From positions 62,001 to 126,000 of the forward strand of contig SOIM01000025.1 of NCBI GenBank assembly GCA_004377185.1: a stretch of DNA of 64,000 nucleotides, read 5' to 3'. The notes under the pieces are model-generated. The model did no database searches and was not told the DNA's origin. It saw only the letters and a program-made list of their open reading frames with translations. A program made the translations under genes and the position numbers. This document shows positions 42,717 through 50,309 of this stretch, piece after piece. Source of the DNA: Methanomassiliicoccales archaeon (GTDB taxonomy: Archaea > Thermoplasmatota > Thermoplasmata > RBG-16-68-12 > SOIM01). How positions within the stretch are numbered: position 1 is the stretch's first letter; each line of letters starts with the position of its first letter.

Positions 42717-43379
42717 TCAGCACTCAACCCCTTTGTCCGTCAACACAAACTCCGCACTCTTCGCCTCAGCAAGGTGCCTGTGCTTCATCACCGTCGCTCG
42801 CCGCAGGTTCGGACCAATCTTCTCAAGCCGGATTATGGATTTGGCGTTGTGAGATAACATATGACCACCAAGGGGCTCGTACGTGCCTCTTTCTATATCC
42901 GTATAGACTTGACTGGTGAGAACGATCGGCAAGTCCTTCTTCCTCGCCAGGGCCAACAGCCTGGAAACATGAGATGTGAGGGCCTTTCTGTCAAACCTTT
43001 CCTCGGTCCTTTTCGTCACCCGAAAATGAATGGTAGCGGAATCAAAGATGACCAATCCGATCCTTGGGTTGTTCTCGGCCAGGTTCACGACCTTCTCAAT
43101 CGCTTCCTCCTGCTCGTCCATGTTCGTAGCTTCCCAGAACAGGATGTTCCTCATGATCTTGTTGTACTGGTTGCCGCATATCTGCTTGAGCCTCTCCGTT
43201 GATACTCCTTCCGTGTCGATGTATGCCACCTTTTTCTTCCTACCCACGTTCCTGGCCAGCTGCAGGCAGATGTTTGTCTTTCCGCTCCCCGCTTCACCGT
43301 ATAATAGGGTCAGGCAACCGCTCTCAACCCCCCCTTCTAGCAGGTCGTCCAAGGACTTGCACTCTATCTTCATTTTCAT
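42717..43379 (-). CDS. radB: RadB, RadA/RecA paralogue
   Basis: 220 residues: Walker A LYGEAGSGKTN, VAYIDTEGVSTERL, Walker B IGLVIFDSATIHFR, and LLALARKKDLPIVLTSQVY. Length and lack of an N-terminal HhH domain identify RadB, a recombination mediator typical of Euryarchaeota. ATG 43379 or 43373 may be the start; a longer frame begins at 43391. Convergent with the prenyl synthase. Confidence 0.92.
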   Translation of the reverse strand: MKMKIECKSLDDLLEGGVESGCLTLLYGEAGSGKTNICLQLARNVGRKKKVAYIDTEGVSTERLKQICGNQYNKIMRNILFWEATNMDEQEEAIEKVVNLAENNPRIGLVIFDSATIHFRVTKRTEERFDRKALTSHVSRLLALARKKDLPIVLTSQVYTDIERGTYEPLGGHMLSHNAKSIIRLEKIGPNLRRATVMKHRHLAEAKSAEFVLTDKGVEC

Positions 43380-43452
43380 TTCAATACACAATGCCGAGCA
43401 CGCTATTTAACTATTCTACAAGACTGTCCCAAACGGAGTCCAGCCAGAGAGC

Positions 43453-44055
43453 CTACTCCAGTCCCAGCCTACTCTTAACTCCAGGAAGTTTCTCCTGAAC
43501 CTTCTTCTCAACGTCCGCGAACAGGCTGTTTCCGTAAGTGTCGATCGCGACAGTCAGTGGACCGAAGTTCTCGGTCTCCACAATCCATATCGCCTCTGGC
43601 ATGCCCATGTCGAACCACTCCACCCCTTTGACGTCCTTCATCCCGTTGGCAGCGAGGATCGCGGCACCACCTGTTATTGCGAGATATACACAACCGAACT
43701 TCTGCATTGCTTCCATGGTGGGCCCGGACATACCTCCTTTACCGATAATGGCTCGAACTCCAAAGTTCTCGATGAACTGTGGCTCCAGACTGTTCATCCT
43801 CGTGCTGGTGGTAGGACCCGCTGCAATAACCCTCCAGTGCTCGTTCTCTTTCTTCATTATCGGTCCGCAATGGAAAAGCGCCATGTCCTTGAAGTCCACG
43901 GGAACTTCCTTTCCCTCTTCCAGATACTCGAGCGCCCTGATGTGGACCTCGTCCCTTCCGGTGTACACGGTGCCAGAGAGGTATACGTTATCTCCCAGCT
44001 TCAGATCCCTTACGTCCTCTTCGCTCAGGGGTGTTTTGAGGTTGACGTCGGCCAT
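43453..44055 (-). CDS. fumB: Fumarate hydratase class I, beta subunit
   Basis: 200 residues: LKTPLSEEDV, LSGTVYTGRDEVH, HCGPIM, AAGPTTSTRM, IGKGGMSGPTM, and VEWFDMGMPEAIWI. The alpha-subunit gene ends immediately before its ATG with no spacer, so the two are translated together. The heterodimeric enzyme carries a [4Fe-4S] cluster and interconverts fumarate and malate; a related tartrate dehydratase cannot be excluded. Confidence 0.93.
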   Translation of the reverse strand: MADVNLKTPLSEEDVRDLKLGDNVYLSGTVYTGRDEVHIRALEYLEEGKEVPVDFKDMALFHCGPIMKKENEHWRVIAAGPTTSTRMNSLEPQFIENFGVRAIIGKGGMSGPTMEAMQKFGCVYLAITGGAAILAANGMKDVKGVEWFDMGMPEAIWIVETENFGPLTVAIDTYGNSLFADVEKKVQEKLPGVKSRLGLE

Positions 44056-44931
44056 TCAATCACCTCCGTGGGTGGTGTATACGACCCTTCCGTCCGGATA
44101 TATCCTGCACGCCGCCCTCCTCGCGGCCCAGCACTGTACGTTCACGGCAACTGGAAGGCTGGCGGTGTGGCATGCTGCGTACTCTATGTTCACCCCTAGG
44201 AGGGTGGTCTTTCCTCCCAACCCCATCGGCCCTATGCCCACGTCATTGAGTGTTGTGTATAGTTCCTCCTCCAATTGTGCGATGTCCGCTTCCGGATGTC
44301 TCTGATCAAGAGGTCGCAACAGTGATTCCTTTCCCATTTTCAAGGCAATGTCCGCAGATCCTCCAATTCCAACTCCAAGAATGGTCGGAGGACAGGGTTT
44401 GGAACCTGCTTTCAGGAGGACGTCCAATATGAACTGTTTTATCCCCTTGATTCCCGCAGCAGGCGTAAGCATCCCCAAGGCACTCACATTCTCAGAGCCA
44501 GCACCTTTGGGCATTACACCGATCTCAAGATAATCGTTGTCCGTGAACCTGTAGTTAAAGTAGGGCATCCGTTCCCCAACGTTGTTGCCAGGGTTCTTTC
44601 TTGTAATGGGATGAACTGCGTTCGGTCTCAACGGGATGACCTTCGTCCCCTCCACGACCCCTTCCACTATCGCCTCTTGTATGTTATCCGTCTCAACTTT
44701 TCCCACGCTCACAAAGAATATGTGTACGCCTGTGTCCTGGCACATGGGGAGACTGTTCTCCTCGGCAAGAGCCACGTTGTCCAAGATTGCCTTGAGCTGG
44801 GACTTTGGTACTTCATCCTCTTCCTTATTGTAGGCATCCTCCAAAGCTTTCTTCACATCAGCTGGTAGTTGGGTAGAAGCCTTGCGGAGGAGCTCTACGG
44901 TGGTCTCCTTAATCAATTCCTTCGAAATCAT
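44056..44931 (-). CDS. fumA: Fumarate hydratase class I, alpha subunit
   Basis: 291 residues with cluster cysteines in LPMCQDTG, KPCPPTILGVGIGGS and the late EYAACHTASLP, as well as LRPNAVHPITRKNPGNN (substrate region), PKGAGSEN and GLGGKTTLLGV. Encodes the cluster-binding half of the two-subunit archaeal fumarase; the beta gene follows directly. Confidence 0.93.
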   Translation of the reverse strand: MISKELIKETTVELLRKASTQLPADVKKALEDAYNKEEDEVPKSQLKAILDNVALAEENSLPMCQDTGVHIFFVSVGKVETDNIQEAIVEGVVEGTKVIPLRPNAVHPITRKNPGNNVGERMPYFNYRFTDNDYLEIGVMPKGAGSENVSALGMLTPAAGIKGIKQFILDVLLKAGSKPCPPTILGVGIGGSADIALKMGKESLLRPLDQRHPEADIAQLEEELYTTLNDVGIGPMGLGGKTTLLGVNIEYAACHTASLPVAVNVQCWAARRAACRIYPDGRVVYTTHGGD

Positions 44932-44962
44932 GTGAATCCAAAGTGAAATCGAAAGAGCGTAA

Positions 44963-45976
44963 TTAATCCTTTTGCGAAGGCGCTACGAAAATCCCCTTTT
45001 CGCACTTGATAATCGAAACCTCTTCACCTGAGGCTTGGAAACCTTCGGGCTTCTTGATGGTGACAGTATTCAGAGTGTCCGGGTCCATGATCTGCATCTC
45101 GCTTTCCGTCTGAGCCAAAAGAACGGCCTTGACCGGGAGGCATTCCTTTACCTTCGACCCCACGAGCTCGGAAGGGGTGAATTTCTGCAGTTTCCAATCC
45201 TCAAGATTCATGACGGACACGGTGGTTGCCGTCCTCCTCACTTGATAGAGCGTTCCCTGGTGGTTTATGACATCTCCGACCTTGTACTGCGGGAGCCGGA
45301 CCAGATAAGTGACCCTGTAGAGGTCATGACCGTCCTTCATGCCTACCAGTTTCGGGGAGGACTGTTCCTGAGCGGAATGCATGGAGGCCAGTTCCTTCGA
45401 GAGATTTCTTGCAAGATTGTTCGAGCCCATGTAGAAATCCAGACCAGTGTGCATCCTCTCTTCCTTGCTGATGAACGTATCCGTGCTGGCATCCACCCTT
45501 TTGTGTACGACCTCGGTTATCCTGTCCAACTCCTCCTCGGAAAGGTCCCTCCCGTCCGCCCTCACCTGAAGTATGGCCTCGTAGTACATCGATTTCTTCC
45601 TGGTGCACGTTAGACACTGGCTTGGCTTGAGCCTGACCCTCGATTTCAGATCTTTCTCGGTCCGCAGGTCGTCCACGTACATGTCGCAGTGGACCTTGAT
45701 GGAGAAGTTCATCTCGTCCTCGGGATAACACTCGACGGTGAAGCGAGAGTTGCCCACCACCTTCTCGTAGGATATTGCCACGTCCAGCACCATCTCGATC
45801 GCTCTTTCAACTGGCACCTTCATCCACTTGCTGCCGATCAGGAAGGCTCCGCACTCCTTGCACATTTCGATGTCCAACGCATCGGGCAGTTTCGCTAACT
45901 TGTGCTTCTTAAGGAAGCATTTCTCGCATACGCTTTCGTACACCTTTCCTTCGGCCCCGCATTCGACGCAGAACAT
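44963..45976 (-). CDS. NMD3-like 50S subunit factor
   Basis: 337 residues. N-terminal zinc region with repeated CxxC pairs (FCVECG, CEKC, CKECG) and a further CLTC, followed by an eIF5A/OB-like C-terminal half (GDVINHQGTLYQVRRTAT). This is the archaeal version of eukaryotic NMD3, which acts in late large-subunit maturation; the nuclear-export part is absent. Upstream of fumA on the same strand, 31 bp away. Confidence 0.88.
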   Translation of the reverse strand: MFCVECGAEGKVYESVCEKCFLKKHKLAKLPDALDIEMCKECGAFLIGSKWMKVPVERAIEMVLDVAISYEKVVGNSRFTVECYPEDEMNFSIKVHCDMYVDDLRTEKDLKSRVRLKPSQCLTCTRKKSMYYEAILQVRADGRDLSEEELDRITEVVHKRVDASTDTFISKEERMHTGLDFYMGSNNLARNLSKELASMHSAQEQSSPKLVGMKDGHDLYRVTYLVRLPQYKVGDVINHQGTLYQVRRTATTVSVMNLEDWKLQKFTPSELVGSKVKECLPVKAVLLAQTESEMQIMDPDTLNTVTIKKPEGFQASGEEVSIIKCEKGIFVAPSQKD

Positions 45977-46088
45977 CTCTCAGCCTCTTTCCACCGAATT
46001 ATTGGTGAACTGGTATTTAAGATAGGACTCAGTGGGACAACAGAGTATTTATGATTTGTTCGACCTTCCACTACATGGTCGTGATAGA

Positions 46089-46289
46089 ATGGCAATGACT
46101 CCGGAAGACCAACAAATGCTCATAGACGAGATCAACCAGATTTATGAGAACACGAGTCCATTGATAAGAGGGTTCATACCACCGCTCCCAACCCTACTGA
46201 AGAAGATACCGGCCTGCGCGTGGAAATACACCCTGGGAGAACTTATCGAGTTCTTGGAGAAGGCGCATCAGGAAGGCAAGATACCTTAG
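46089..46289 (+). CDS. Small hypothetical protein (66 aa)
   Basis: 66 residues starting at ATG 46089: TPEDQQMLIDEINQIYENTS, a proline-rich turn (RGFIPPLPTLLKKIP) and ELIEFLEKAHQEGKIP. It looks like a compact helical protein of a type often conserved in archaea but not named here. A TATA-like GAGTATTTATG is at 46043-46053. Its stop overlaps the convergent DUF424 stop by 4 bp. Confidence 0.55.
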   Translation: MAMTPEDQQMLIDEINQIYENTSPLIRGFIPPLPTLLKKIPACAWKYTLGELIEFLEKAHQEGKIP

Positions 46290-46573
46290 ACCCTGTACAT
46301 CTGGGCATGCGGAACCCCTCCGATCTTGATCACGCCCTCTTTGTCCACGAACCCGGCCTTCACTGCGACCTGGATCGTTCTCTTTCCGACCAGATTGGCG
46401 GTTGTGGCAATCTCCAGATTATTCACGAGCACTTCCTCTGTCGCAAGAAACCCATCGTAGAAGGAAGTCACCTCCAAGATCAGTTCCCCCTCTTCAAAAG
46501 ACTTGCCAAGAAGTTCGGCATCGCAAGCAGCAACCAGAATCTGTGGACCCCTTCGGTAGACCTTGACGCTAAT
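46286..46573 (-). CDS. DUF424-family protein
   Basis: About 95 residues: SVKVYRRGPQILVAACDAELLG, FEEGELILEV, FYDGFL, ANLVGKRTIQVAVKAGFVD, and the ending GGVPHAQMYRV. Conserved archaeal family of unknown function, often beside replication or translation genes. No ATG, GTG or TTG lies near the expected N-terminus; ATT at 46573, seven bases after the MCM stop begins, is the best placed candidate. The only upstream ATG (46732) would add 53 residues of MCM-overlapping low-quality sequence. The stop is shared with the convergent small gene. Confidence 0.75.
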   Translation of the reverse strand: MSVKVYRRGPQILVAACDAELLGKSFEEGELILEVTSFYDGFLATEEVLVNNLEIATTANLVGKRTIQVAVKAGFVDKEGVIKIGGVPHAQMYRV

Positions 46574-46577
46574 CTGG

Positions 46578-48680
46578 CTATCTTCGGGTGACGAGTTTGA
46601 ACCTGTTCTTTCTCGGGGAGTAGATCTCCCCTTCTTCCTTCCACCGGCTGAGCCAGGATTCGACCCTGGTGGGCGGTATGCCCCTTTCTTCTGCGAGGCT
46701 GACAATGTCCTCGAGTGTTGCGCTTCCTTCATCTCCTGCCAATTCTTGTATTACATCTCTTAAGATAATAATCTGTTCCCTCTGCGACCTGCTCGTACCG
46801 GTGGCGATTATGTCTATGTCGAACCTTCCGTCCTCTCCGGCAACCTTTCTCAGCCAGTAATCCACGATTCTCACTGCTCTGTCCGCGTCATCCGTTGACA
46901 CGACATTGCTCAATCTTGTCCTCGCACTCGCCTCGGAAAGCCTCACGAAGGATTCCAGCTGTCTGGGGGTTATCGGCACGGCAGCGCCTTCCACCTCCCC
47001 CTGCTTCCTTATGTTGAGGTAGTAATCCCTCAGAACATCCATCGCTTCCAGCGTCATGATGGGATAGATGCGTTTCGCGTATGCGATGTACTTCCTCAGG
47101 AATGTCGGTTCGAAATAGGGCATGTACGCGTCCGAGAACTCCACGTCCAGCTCTATCACTTCCCCTTCCTCCCTTCTTTTCTTGACCTCTCCGACTAAAT
47201 GACCTTTGAGGATGTGTTCCGCCATGTTCCTGTCCCTTACTGCCTCGGGCTTGTCCAGGATGGTGAAGATGACATCAAATCTTGATAAGAGAGTGGGAGG
47301 GAGTTCTATCTGTTCATATATGTACTTGCTCTCGTCAAATCTCCCGAACTTGGGGTTCGCTGCCGCCAGGACTGAGCACCTGCATTGGAGGGTCGCCTGT
47401 ATCCCGGCCTTTGAGATTGTTATGAACTGCTGTTCCATCCCAAGGTGGATGGCGCTCCTGTCCTGAGGGTTCATCTTCTCTATCTCGTCTATGCATACGA
47501 TTCCCATGTCGGCAAGCACCAGGGCACCCGCTTCCAGCGTCCAACGTCCCTCACCGAACTCGTCCCGGACGGCAGCGGCGGTCAATCCCGCGGCCGTGGC
47601 TGACTTACCCGTCGCATAGACTCCTCTGGGTGCCAGCGCGCTGATGTAGGTGAGAGCCTGGCTCTTCCCGGTACCCGGATCGCCGACCATGAGAATGTGA
47701 ATGTCACCCCTAATCCTCGTCCCGTCCGGCATTTCTTTTCGGACACCTCCGAACAGCTGGAGCGCCAGTGCCTCCTTCTCCATTGTCATACCATAGATCG
47801 AAGGTGAGATGGATGCGGTTATCTTCCTGAGGATGTCCACGTCCTCCGCGGCTTCCTTGATCTCTTTCGCGTCCTCGTCCGTGATGTCTATCTCCTCGAA
47901 GACCTTCTCTTCGGCCTCCACGCTGTTGATGTCCATGAAGATGTCGAAGAGTGTGGACCTGGTCCTTTGAATGGTCCTCTGGACGCTTCGCAGCGTACCG
48001 TTGAGGAATATTCTATCACCGGGAGCTATCTGGCCGGTAATGTCATCCGCCACGTAGGCGACCAGCCTTTGAGGTTCGGCTCCGCCCCTTAACCCTTCGG
48101 GCCTCTCCTGTATCTCTATCTTCTGTGTATCCAAGAAAACCGATTCCTCAGTTATCAGCTTGAACTTCGTGGAGGTGGATGCCCGCTTGCAGCCCCCTTG
48201 GTCCTCGTAGCACTCCAGGGGCTCCCTCATTCCCCTCTCCTCTTGAGGTTCTTTTATGAAAGTTCCGCATCTCACACATTGGAAGATCGCTTCGGTTAGC
48301 CTAGGCCTGACCTCGGTCGCCTTTCTCACCAGACCTTCCGTTGAGATGTATTTCCCCAAATGTTTGCTTCTCAGATCGCGCACAGCCACCCTCGCGTCCT
48401 TGGGCAAGTTCCTCATTCTGAGGTGAATCGAGACGTCATCCTGTCCCAGCGGAATCAGCCTCTTGATGGCATCCTCTCCGGTTGAGATAGCCGTGGTCGG
48501 GGAGGTCAAGAAGTACATCGCCATGTCCGTGTCGTACCTGTCCAAATCCGGGAACTCCACGTACAGACTTCTATTCTCTGGATAGCTATTGGCAATGCCG
48601 ATTATCTTAGGGATGTAATTGTATTCGTCAAAGAACTCTTCCCATTTCGCGATTAAGCCTTCTACATCGAAATCGGGCAC
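46578..48680 (-). CDS. mcm: MCM replicative helicase
   Basis: 700 residues. N-terminal domain with a zinc site (CVRCG...C...C) and OB fold, then AAA+: Walker A VGDPGTGKSQ, Walker B VCIDEIEKM, the arginine finger region LSRFDVIF, and a C-terminal winged helix. The start is GTG 48680 (VPDFDVEG): residues upstream of it do not match the family. A TATA-like GGTATATTAT (48706-48715) is about 27 bp away, suggesting a leaderless or very short leader. Upstream of DUF424 on the same strand. Confidence 0.96.
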   Translation of the reverse strand: MPDFDVEGLIAKWEEFFDEYNYIPKIIGIANSYPENRSLYVEFPDLDRYDTDMAMYFLTSPTTAISTGEDAIKRLIPLGQDDVSIHLRMRNLPKDARVAVRDLRSKHLGKYISTEGLVRKATEVRPRLTEAIFQCVRCGTFIKEPQEERGMREPLECYEDQGGCKRASTSTKFKLITEESVFLDTQKIEIQERPEGLRGGAEPQRLVAYVADDITGQIAPGDRIFLNGTLRSVQRTIQRTRSTLFDIFMDINSVEAEEKVFEEIDITDEDAKEIKEAAEDVDILRKITASISPSIYGMTMEKEALALQLFGGVRKEMPDGTRIRGDIHILMVGDPGTGKSQALTYISALAPRGVYATGKSATAAGLTAAAVRDEFGEGRWTLEAGALVLADMGIVCIDEIEKMNPQDRSAIHLGMEQQFITISKAGIQATLQCRCSVLAAANPKFGRFDESKYIYEQIELPPTLLSRFDVIFTILDKPEAVRDRNMAEHILKGHLVGEVKKRREEGEVIELDVEFSDAYMPYFEPTFLRKYIAYAKRIYPIMTLEAMDVLRDYYLNIRKQGEVEGAAVPITPRQLESFVRLSEASARTRLSNVVSTDDADRAVRIVDYWLRKVAGEDGRFDIDIIATGTSRSQREQIIILRDVIQELAGDEGSATLEDIVSLAEERGIPPTRVESWLSRWKEEGEIYSPRKNRFKLVTRR

Positions 48681-48705
48681 AATGATGCCTCCCCCTTTTA
48701 ACCGA

Positions 48706-48715
48706 TAATATACCG
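48706..48715 (-). promoter_or_regulatory. TATA box for mcm
   Basis: GGTATATTAT on the minus strand, centred about 30 bp before the GTG start of mcm. A purine-rich AAAAGGGGGAGG also lies between the two. Confidence 0.55.
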
Positions 48716-48762
48716 GTAATTCAGAGGTAATGCACCGACGGTTATTAGACTTTGTGCGAGGT

Positions 48763-48900
48763 CTAACAGCTCGATAGCCCGCAACTTCTGCAAAGGAAAC
48801 ATCTTGCACTACCCTCCACCTGCGACCCGCATTCGGGGCACATCAATCGTTCGAGGCATGAGGTCTTCTCAGGGTTGTTCATGCTGTCTGTTCTCATCAT
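48763..48900 (-). CDS. 45-residue zinc-ribbon protein
   Basis: Short reading frame from ATG 48900 to TAG 48763: after MMRTDSMNNPEKTSC comes MCPECGSQ, then CFLCRSCG and a final SSC. The paired cysteines form a plausible zinc ribbon. A clear TATA-like CCTTATAAGC (48931-48940) is about 35 bp upstream. It precedes mcm on the same strand by about 80 bp. Function unknown. Confidence 0.6.
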   Translation of the reverse strand: MMRTDSMNNPEKTSCLERLMCPECGSQVEGSARCFLCRSCGLSSC

Positions 48901-48930
48901 TTGATTCACGGTCATCTATTGGTTGTAAAT

Positions 48931-48940
48931 GCTTATAAGG
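48931..48940 (-). promoter_or_regulatory. TATA box for the 45-residue zinc-ribbon gene
   Basis: CCTTATAAGC, near-palindromic, about 35 bp before ATG 48900. Confidence 0.55.
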
Positions 48941-48985
48941 GAATATTCGGGAGGTGGGTGAAAGTACTGTTCTAGGCGGAGACAG

Positions 48986-48996
48986 AAACCTTTAAA
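48986..48996 (+). promoter_or_regulatory. TATA box for the 49.0-kb membrane protein gene
   Basis: AAACCTTTAAA, centred about 27 bp before the ATG at 49019, which indicates a leaderless transcript. Confidence 0.6.
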
Positions 48997-49018
48997 CGAG
49001 CCGCTCCGAATCACTGGC

Positions 49019-49696
49019 ATGATGAGGAGAGGATTACTGATACCGTTCATTTCGATAATCTTGCTTCTTACTTCGCTTTCTCTTATACACCCTTTGGCAA
49101 GAGCTGAGACAATTCGGGACTTAGATGCCGAGGTTCCCGAAGGGGAATATCATCACTGGAATCTCAATATCAGTGCAGGAGACACGATCAGGGTAGTGTT
49201 CGAAAGCAATCACACCGTTGATCTCTTTTTCTTGAACAAGAAGGGGTTCAATGACTATGAACGGGTCGTGAGCAGGGACGAAGGAACTTTCGAGTACTAC
49301 ATTCAAGGGTCGGCCATGGATACCAATTCCACAGACTTCTCTTTCACTGTTCCAGATGATCAAGATTTCTATTTCATAATAGACAACACACTCATGCCGG
49401 ATGGCGGTGCACAACCCGTGAGCAATGTCACATATTCAATCAAGATAACCAAGGACAGCTTTGATGTGGCCTTGTTCTGGACGATCTGCAGTGTGATGAC
49501 TGGACTTGTCATGGGTTTGGTGCTTGCGATCGTTTATCTTACCGTATACAGAAAGAAGGTAGGAGTTCTGGCCGCAACAGAGCGTCCGCCCGTGAGCCAA
49601 CGATCTAGTGTAGTGGAAGTGGCCATCTGCCCCGACTGCGGAGCTTACTCCAGCAGGGGAGATTTCTGCACGCAGTGCGGACGGAAGTTCCGATAG
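49019..49696 (+). CDS. Secreted-domain membrane protein with C-terminal zinc ribbon
   Basis: 225 residues: a signal peptide (LLIPFISIILLLTSLSL ending near ARA), an extracellular beta-sandwich of about 120 residues (AEVPEGEYHHWNLNISAGDTI), a membrane helix (ICSVMTGLVMGLVLAIVYLTV), and a cytoplasmic zinc ribbon CPDCG...CTQCG at the very end. Same architecture in reverse as the 12.7-kb protein. Function unknown. 36 bp before the secretion operon. Confidence 0.7.
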   Translation: MMRRGLLIPFISIILLLTSLSLIHPLARAETIRDLDAEVPEGEYHHWNLNISAGDTIRVVFESNHTVDLFFLNKKGFNDYERVVSRDEGTFEYYIQGSAMDTNSTDFSFTVPDDQDFYFIIDNTLMPDGGAQPVSNVTYSIKITKDSFDVALFWTICSVMTGLVMGLVLAIVYLTVYRKKVGVLAATERPPVSQRSSVVEVAICPDCGAYSSRGDFCTQCGRKFR

Positions 49697-49732
49697 TGTT
49701 TTAACCGCGTCCACGTTACCCCCGCGACTACA

Positions 49733-50302
49733 ATGAAGATCGGAAAGGGACATTCCCTTTCCCATGTGGAGGGTGCATCAGAGAGATGTAGTTATTCCAT
49801 TCAGAGCATTAGCGGCCAAATCAGATTGAAGGTAAGATGCAAGGAGTGTGAGGGAAAGGGCAGTCTATTGGAAAGCAAATGCAGGAACGGAGTCATCGAC
49901 ATTCTCCTAGAGGAGCCGCTCCCCAGTTCAATCGTTCTCTCAGGCTTCGTGGAGACCCTGTACGAAGACAGCGCGATCATCCTGATCCGGAAGATGACTG
50001 ACATGTTGAGGAGCATCAAGCAGTTCGGTCAAAGGAGGACGGGGAAAGATTCCGATCGATGCAAAAGGTGCAAGAAGAGTCCGAATTACATCTTCGGAAA
50101 GATTGAGAACGCCTTCCGCAGAAGCCTTCCAACGCTGAACAGAGAGATGAGGATACAATCCACGTTGTCGGTTGACAGTGGTCCGTGCAGAGACTGTGTT
50201 GAGTCCACCAGAAGTGATCTGCAGACACTCCTGGCCAGCCTGGAGGACTTGAGGTCGTTCATTCTGAGAAGCGCATTTCGGATCTCAGGAGTTCAAAGGT
50301 GA
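49733..50302 (+). CDS. Cysteine-rich protein, first gene of the secretion operon
   Basis: 189 residues with three CxxC pairs (CKEC, CKRC, CRDC), likely one or two metal sites, and otherwise helical, basic sequence. Not recognised by family name. It sits 7 bp before the TTG start of the secretion ATPase, so a structural or regulatory role in that machine is likely by position only. Confidence 0.6.
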   Translation: MKIGKGHSLSHVEGASERCSYSIQSISGQIRLKVRCKECEGKGSLLESKCRNGVIDILLEEPLPSSIVLSGFVETLYEDSAIILIRKMTDMLRSIKQFGQRRTGKDSDRCKRCKKSPNYIFGKIENAFRRSLPTLNREMRIQSTLSVDSGPCRDCVESTRSDLQTLLASLEDLRSFILRSAFRISGVQR

Positions 50303-50309
50303 GCATACT

